Origin: CAVUXJ01 sp963814975
Lineage (GTDB): Bacteria; Acidobacteriota; Vicinamibacteria; Vicinamibacterales; CAVVIG01
Assembly: GCA_963814975.1 (NCBI GenBank)
Contig: CAWFFB010000022.1
Location: 248,001 to 312,000, forward strand
Direction of reading: 5' to 3'
DNA: 64,000 nt
The notes beneath the pieces are model-generated. The model ran no database searches, had not been told where the DNA came from, and saw only the letters and a program-made list of their open reading frames with translations. Shown here piece by piece: positions 61,657-64,000 of the stretch (positions are counted from its first letter, which is position 1; every line of letters begins with the position of its first letter). The position numbers and the translations under genes are program-made.

Positions 61657-62766
61657 ATGCTCAGAGCAGCCTTGATAGGGTTCGGATCCAGCGGGAAATC
61701 CACGCTGTTTCAGCTCATGACCAGTGCCAGGGAAACGGCGCGCCCGGCCCATGGGAAGGGCGAAGCCATCATCGGTATCTCGAAGGTGCCTGACACGCGA
61801 CTCGACCGGCTCACGACGATGTACAACCCGCGAAAGCGGGTGCCGGCGACCGTGGAGTTTTCAGACCTGGCGGCGGTGGGCGGCCCGGCGAGCGCCGCGC
61901 AGGCGCTCGTCGACGTGGTGGCGTACAAGAACGCTGACGCGCTCATCCATGTGCTGCGGGCGTTCCGCGATCCGGCTGTTCCCCACCCTTCGGGCTCGGT
62001 CGATCCGGCACGCGATGCCCAGGCGATGGAAGACGAGCTTATTCTCGCCGACCTCGGCGTGGCCGAGCGTCGCCTGGAACGCCTGGAGAAGGATCTCAAG
62101 AAGAGCCGCACGGCCGAGCTCGAGCGCGAACGCGAGCTCCTCACTCTCTGCCGTGCGGCCCTGGAGGAGGCACGTCCGCTGCGCGCCCTCGATTTGAAGG
62201 GCGAGGACCAGAAGCGCCTCCGCGGCTTTCAGTTCCTGTCCGCGAAGCCACTTCTGCTGGTGATCAACCTCGACGAAGCGGAGCTGGCCGGCGGGGATGC
62301 TGCCGTCCACATCGCACGCGCGGCTGAGTCCTCGGGGTTGACGCCGTTTCTGACGCGCGCTGGAACCGCGGCTGCTGCCGTCTGCGCCAAGATCGAACTC
62401 GAAATCGCCCAGCTGGAGCCGGCCGACGCGGCGTCGTTTCTCGCTGATCTGGGGCTCTCCGAATCCGGCCTCGATCGTGTGATTCGGGCAAGCTACGATC
62501 TGCTCGGCTACATTTCGTTTTTTACCGTCGGCGAGGATGAGTGCCGCGCGTGGTCGATCCCTCGCGGGACCGCGGCGCAACTGGCGGCGAGCGAAATTCA
62601 CAGCGATATCGCGCGGGGCTTCATTCGCGCCGAAGTCGTCAGCTACGATGCGCTGGTCACCCGGGGAACGATGGCGGCGTGCCGCGATCGCGGCGAAGTC
62701 CGGCTCGAGGGCAAGGAGTATGTCGTGCAGGACGGCGACGTCATCAACTTCCGATTCGCCACATAA
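61657..62766 (+). CDS. YchF/OLA1-related GTPase
   Basis: 369 residues from the ATG at 61657 with GAGG upstream. The P-loop is GFGSSGKSTLFQLMTSA; typical YchF has GxPNVGKS, so this is a divergent member. TVEFSDLAAVGGPASAAQAL, DALIHVLRAFRDPAVPHPSG and the coiled-coil region match YchF layout. LLLVINLDEAEL replaces the usual NxxE. A C-terminal TGS domain (RGFIRAEVVSYDAL, VQDGDVINFRF) is intact. Likely binds ribosomes or ATP; function uncertain. Confidence 0.8.
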   Translation: MLRAALIGFGSSGKSTLFQLMTSARETARPAHGKGEAIIGISKVPDTRLDRLTTMYNPRKRVPATVEFSDLAAVGGPASAAQALVDVVAYKNADALIHVLRAFRDPAVPHPSGSVDPARDAQAMEDELILADLGVAERRLERLEKDLKKSRTAELERERELLTLCRAALEEARPLRALDLKGEDQKRLRGFQFLSAKPLLLVINLDEAELAGGDAAVHIARAAESSGLTPFLTRAGTAAAAVCAKIELEIAQLEPADAASFLADLGLSESGLDRVIRASYDLLGYISFFTVGEDECRAWSIPRGTAAQLAASEIHSDIARGFIRAEVVSYDALVTRGTMAACRDRGEVRLEGKEYVVQDGDVINFRFAT

Positions 62767-62780
62767 CACACTTGGATTTG

Positions 62781-63647
62781 GTGCAGAGCGTCGCCGAACA
62801 GACTTCCGTCGTCGTGCCGGCCTTCAACGAGCAGGTGGCCATCGGACCGCTCATCGCCGAACTGTTGACCGTCGCGCGCTGGCGCGAGGTTCTCGTCATC
62901 GACGATGGATCGGCCGACGACACCGCTCTGCAGGCCCGGGCCGCAGGCGCGCGCGTCATCAGCCATCCCTACAACAAGGGTAATGGGGCGGCGGTGAAGA
63001 CCGGCATTCGCGAAGCCTCGGGCGCTTGCATTCTGATCATCGACGCGGATGGGCAACACCGGCCCGCCGACGCGGTGCGGCTGGTGGGTCACCTCGGCGC
63101 GTACGATCTGGTCGTCGGGGCCCGGTCGCGCGAGTCGCAAGCGAGCTGGGCGAGACATGCGGGGAATGCCTCGTTGAATGCGATTGCGGGCTATCTGGCC
63201 GGAAGGCCGATCCCCGACCTCACGTCTGGCTTCCGTGCCGCGAAGCGCGTCTGCTTGCTCGATTTCCTGCATCTGATGCCGAACGGCTTTTCGACGCCGA
63301 CGACTACGACGCTCGCCTTCATGAAGGCGGGATACAGCGTGCGCTTCGAGCCGATCGAAGCGGCCCGTCGGCGGGGTGAATCCAAGATCAAGCTTGGCTC
63401 GGATGGCGTGAGCTTTCTCCTCATCTTGCTGAAAATCATCACGATTTTCAGTCCGCTGCGCATCTTTCTTCCGGTGAGCGCCGCGGCGTTCCTGGTGGGC
63501 GCCGCCTATGCCGTGTGGACGATCGCCACGCAGTCCCACATCACGAACTCGTCCGTGCTGCTGATCCTGTTGAGCGTTGTCGTCTTTCTCATCGGCCTGG
63601 TCTCCGAGCAGATCTCTTCTCTACGGTTCGAAGGACGCAAGCCGTGA
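62781..63647 (+). CDS. Glycosyltransferase family 2, dolichol-phosphate-mannose-synthase-like, with membrane tail
   Basis: About 288 residues from the GTG at 62781 (TTG codons at 62772 and 62778 are alternatives). VVVPAFNEQVAIGPLIAELL, VLVIDDGSADDTALQARA and IIDADGQHRPADAVRLVGHL are the GT2 nucleotide and DxD sites, and SGFRAAKRVCLLDF follows. Two C-terminal membrane segments (IFLPVSAAAFLVGAAYAVWT; SVLLILLSVVVFLIGLVSEQ) resemble polyprenyl-phosphate glycosyltransferases (ArnC/GtrB-like). Its stop overlaps the next start by 4 bp. Confidence 0.85.
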   Translation: MQSVAEQTSVVVPAFNEQVAIGPLIAELLTVARWREVLVIDDGSADDTALQARAAGARVISHPYNKGNGAAVKTGIREASGACILIIDADGQHRPADAVRLVGHLGAYDLVVGARSRESQASWARHAGNASLNAIAGYLAGRPIPDLTSGFRAAKRVCLLDFLHLMPNGFSTPTTTTLAFMKAGYSVRFEPIEAARRRGESKIKLGSDGVSFLLILLKIITIFSPLRIFLPVSAAAFLVGAAYAVWTIATQSHITNSSVLLILLSVVVFLIGLVSEQISSLRFEGRKP

Positions 63648-64000
63648 CGGCCAGCGCCATGGTGATCGTTCCGACATATAACGAGCGCGCGAATCTACCG
63701 GTTCTGATCGCCGCGCTGATGAAACACCCGGGGGTCCGCGTCCTGGTTGTCGACGATCAGTCCCCGGATGGCACGGGCGAGGTGGCCGATCGGCTGGCGC
63801 GGGAACACCCGGGGCGGCTGACGGTTCTGCACCGCACGGGCCGCCGTGGCCTGGGCCGCTCCTACATCGACGGCATCAAGCAGGTGCTGGCCGAGCCGGT
63901 CGACGTCTTGTGCCAGATGGACGCCGACCTGTCCCACGATCCCCGGCACCTGCCGGCCTTGATCGCGGCGACCTCGTCGGCTGACGTGGTGATCGGTTCG
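63644..64000 (+). CDS. Polyprenol monophosphomannose synthase-like glycosyltransferase (partial)
   Basis: The GTG at 63644 overlaps the previous stop; an ATG at 63659 is the alternative. VIVPTYNERANLPVLIAALM, VLVVDDQSPDGTGEVADRLA, GRRGLGRSYIDGIKQVLAEP and QMDADLSHDPRHLPALI are those of dolichol/polyprenol phosphate mannosyltransferases. It runs off the right edge after 119 codons. Together with the preceding gene it suggests lipid-linked sugar synthesis. Confidence 0.9.
   Translation, partial: MTASAMVIVPTYNERANLPVLIAALMKHPGVRVLVVDDQSPDGTGEVADRLAREHPGRLTVLHRTGRRGLGRSYIDGIKQVLAEPVDVLCQMDADLSHDPRHLPALIAATSSADVVIGS

Overview
This 64 kb window comes from a GC-rich, Gram-negative-type bacterial chromosome. 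Codon use, gene order and content (a long dcw cell-division cluster, MurE with the meso-diaminopimelate signature, lepA-lepB pairing, M64 peptidase, secreted regulatory-domain proteins) suggest an Acidobacteriota-like organism. That assignment is inference, because no rRNA gene is present. Almost everything is housekeeping. There is no prophage, transposase, CRISPR array or defence island.

Layout. 1-4.4 kb: the end of an exopolysaccharide locus (Wzz/GumC), a secreted protein, a DUF3810 metalloprotease-like protein and truA. 4.4-5.2 kb: a non-coding stretch with a strong terminator followed by a densely hairpinned segment. 5.2-12.2 kb: homoserine dehydrogenase overlapping a TIGR00300-type (archaeal ornithine-cyclodeaminase-like) gene, cytochrome c, a histone-H1-like basic protein, an M64 peptidase, a methyltransferase and a small membrane protein. 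12.4-18.2 kb: a divergent Clp ATPase, htpX, and thiC behind a TPP riboswitch. 18.5-27.5 kb: FkbM methyltransferase, rlmI, rpiB, glyA, dinG-like helicase, a TPR protein, yggS, divIVA, yggU. 27.2-34.1 kb (minus): citrate synthase, lepA, lepB, DUF362 protein, glycosyltransferase. 34.2-42.6 kb (plus): larB, mutS2, dnaG, rpoD, a CAU tRNA, a zinc-ribbon protein and an RNase HI-like gene. 42.5-46.1 kb: pgeF/acpS (head to head), a small protein and a B12-binding radical SAM protein. 46.2-61.4 kb (minus): mraZ-rsmH-ftsL-ftsI-murE-mraY-murD-ftsW-murG-murC-ftsQ-ftsA-ftsZ, without murF, murB or ddl. 61.6-64 kb: a YchF-like GTPase and two glycosyltransferases, the last cut by the window edge.

Two features run through the whole window. 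First, about 19 conserved genes, many of them essential (lepA, dnaG, mutS2, citrate synthase, ftsI, murE, thiC, dinG), carry single-base frame changes at which both halves keep family-typical sequence. This looks like uncorrected indels in the sequence rather than decay, so lengths and some gene ends are approximate and two long 'fusions' are suspect. Second, at least nine intergenic spacers carry short repeats with strict 7-bp phasing but different units. Several are arranged as inverted arms around a palindromic centre (rlmI/rpiB, mutS2/dnaG, ftsW/murD). This dispersed heptad family is the most unusual structure I found.

Regulatory elements recognised: a TPP riboswitch, a sigma70-type promoter with three 10-bp-spaced MraZ-type boxes before mraZ, and rho-independent terminators at 4.8 and 41.4 kb.
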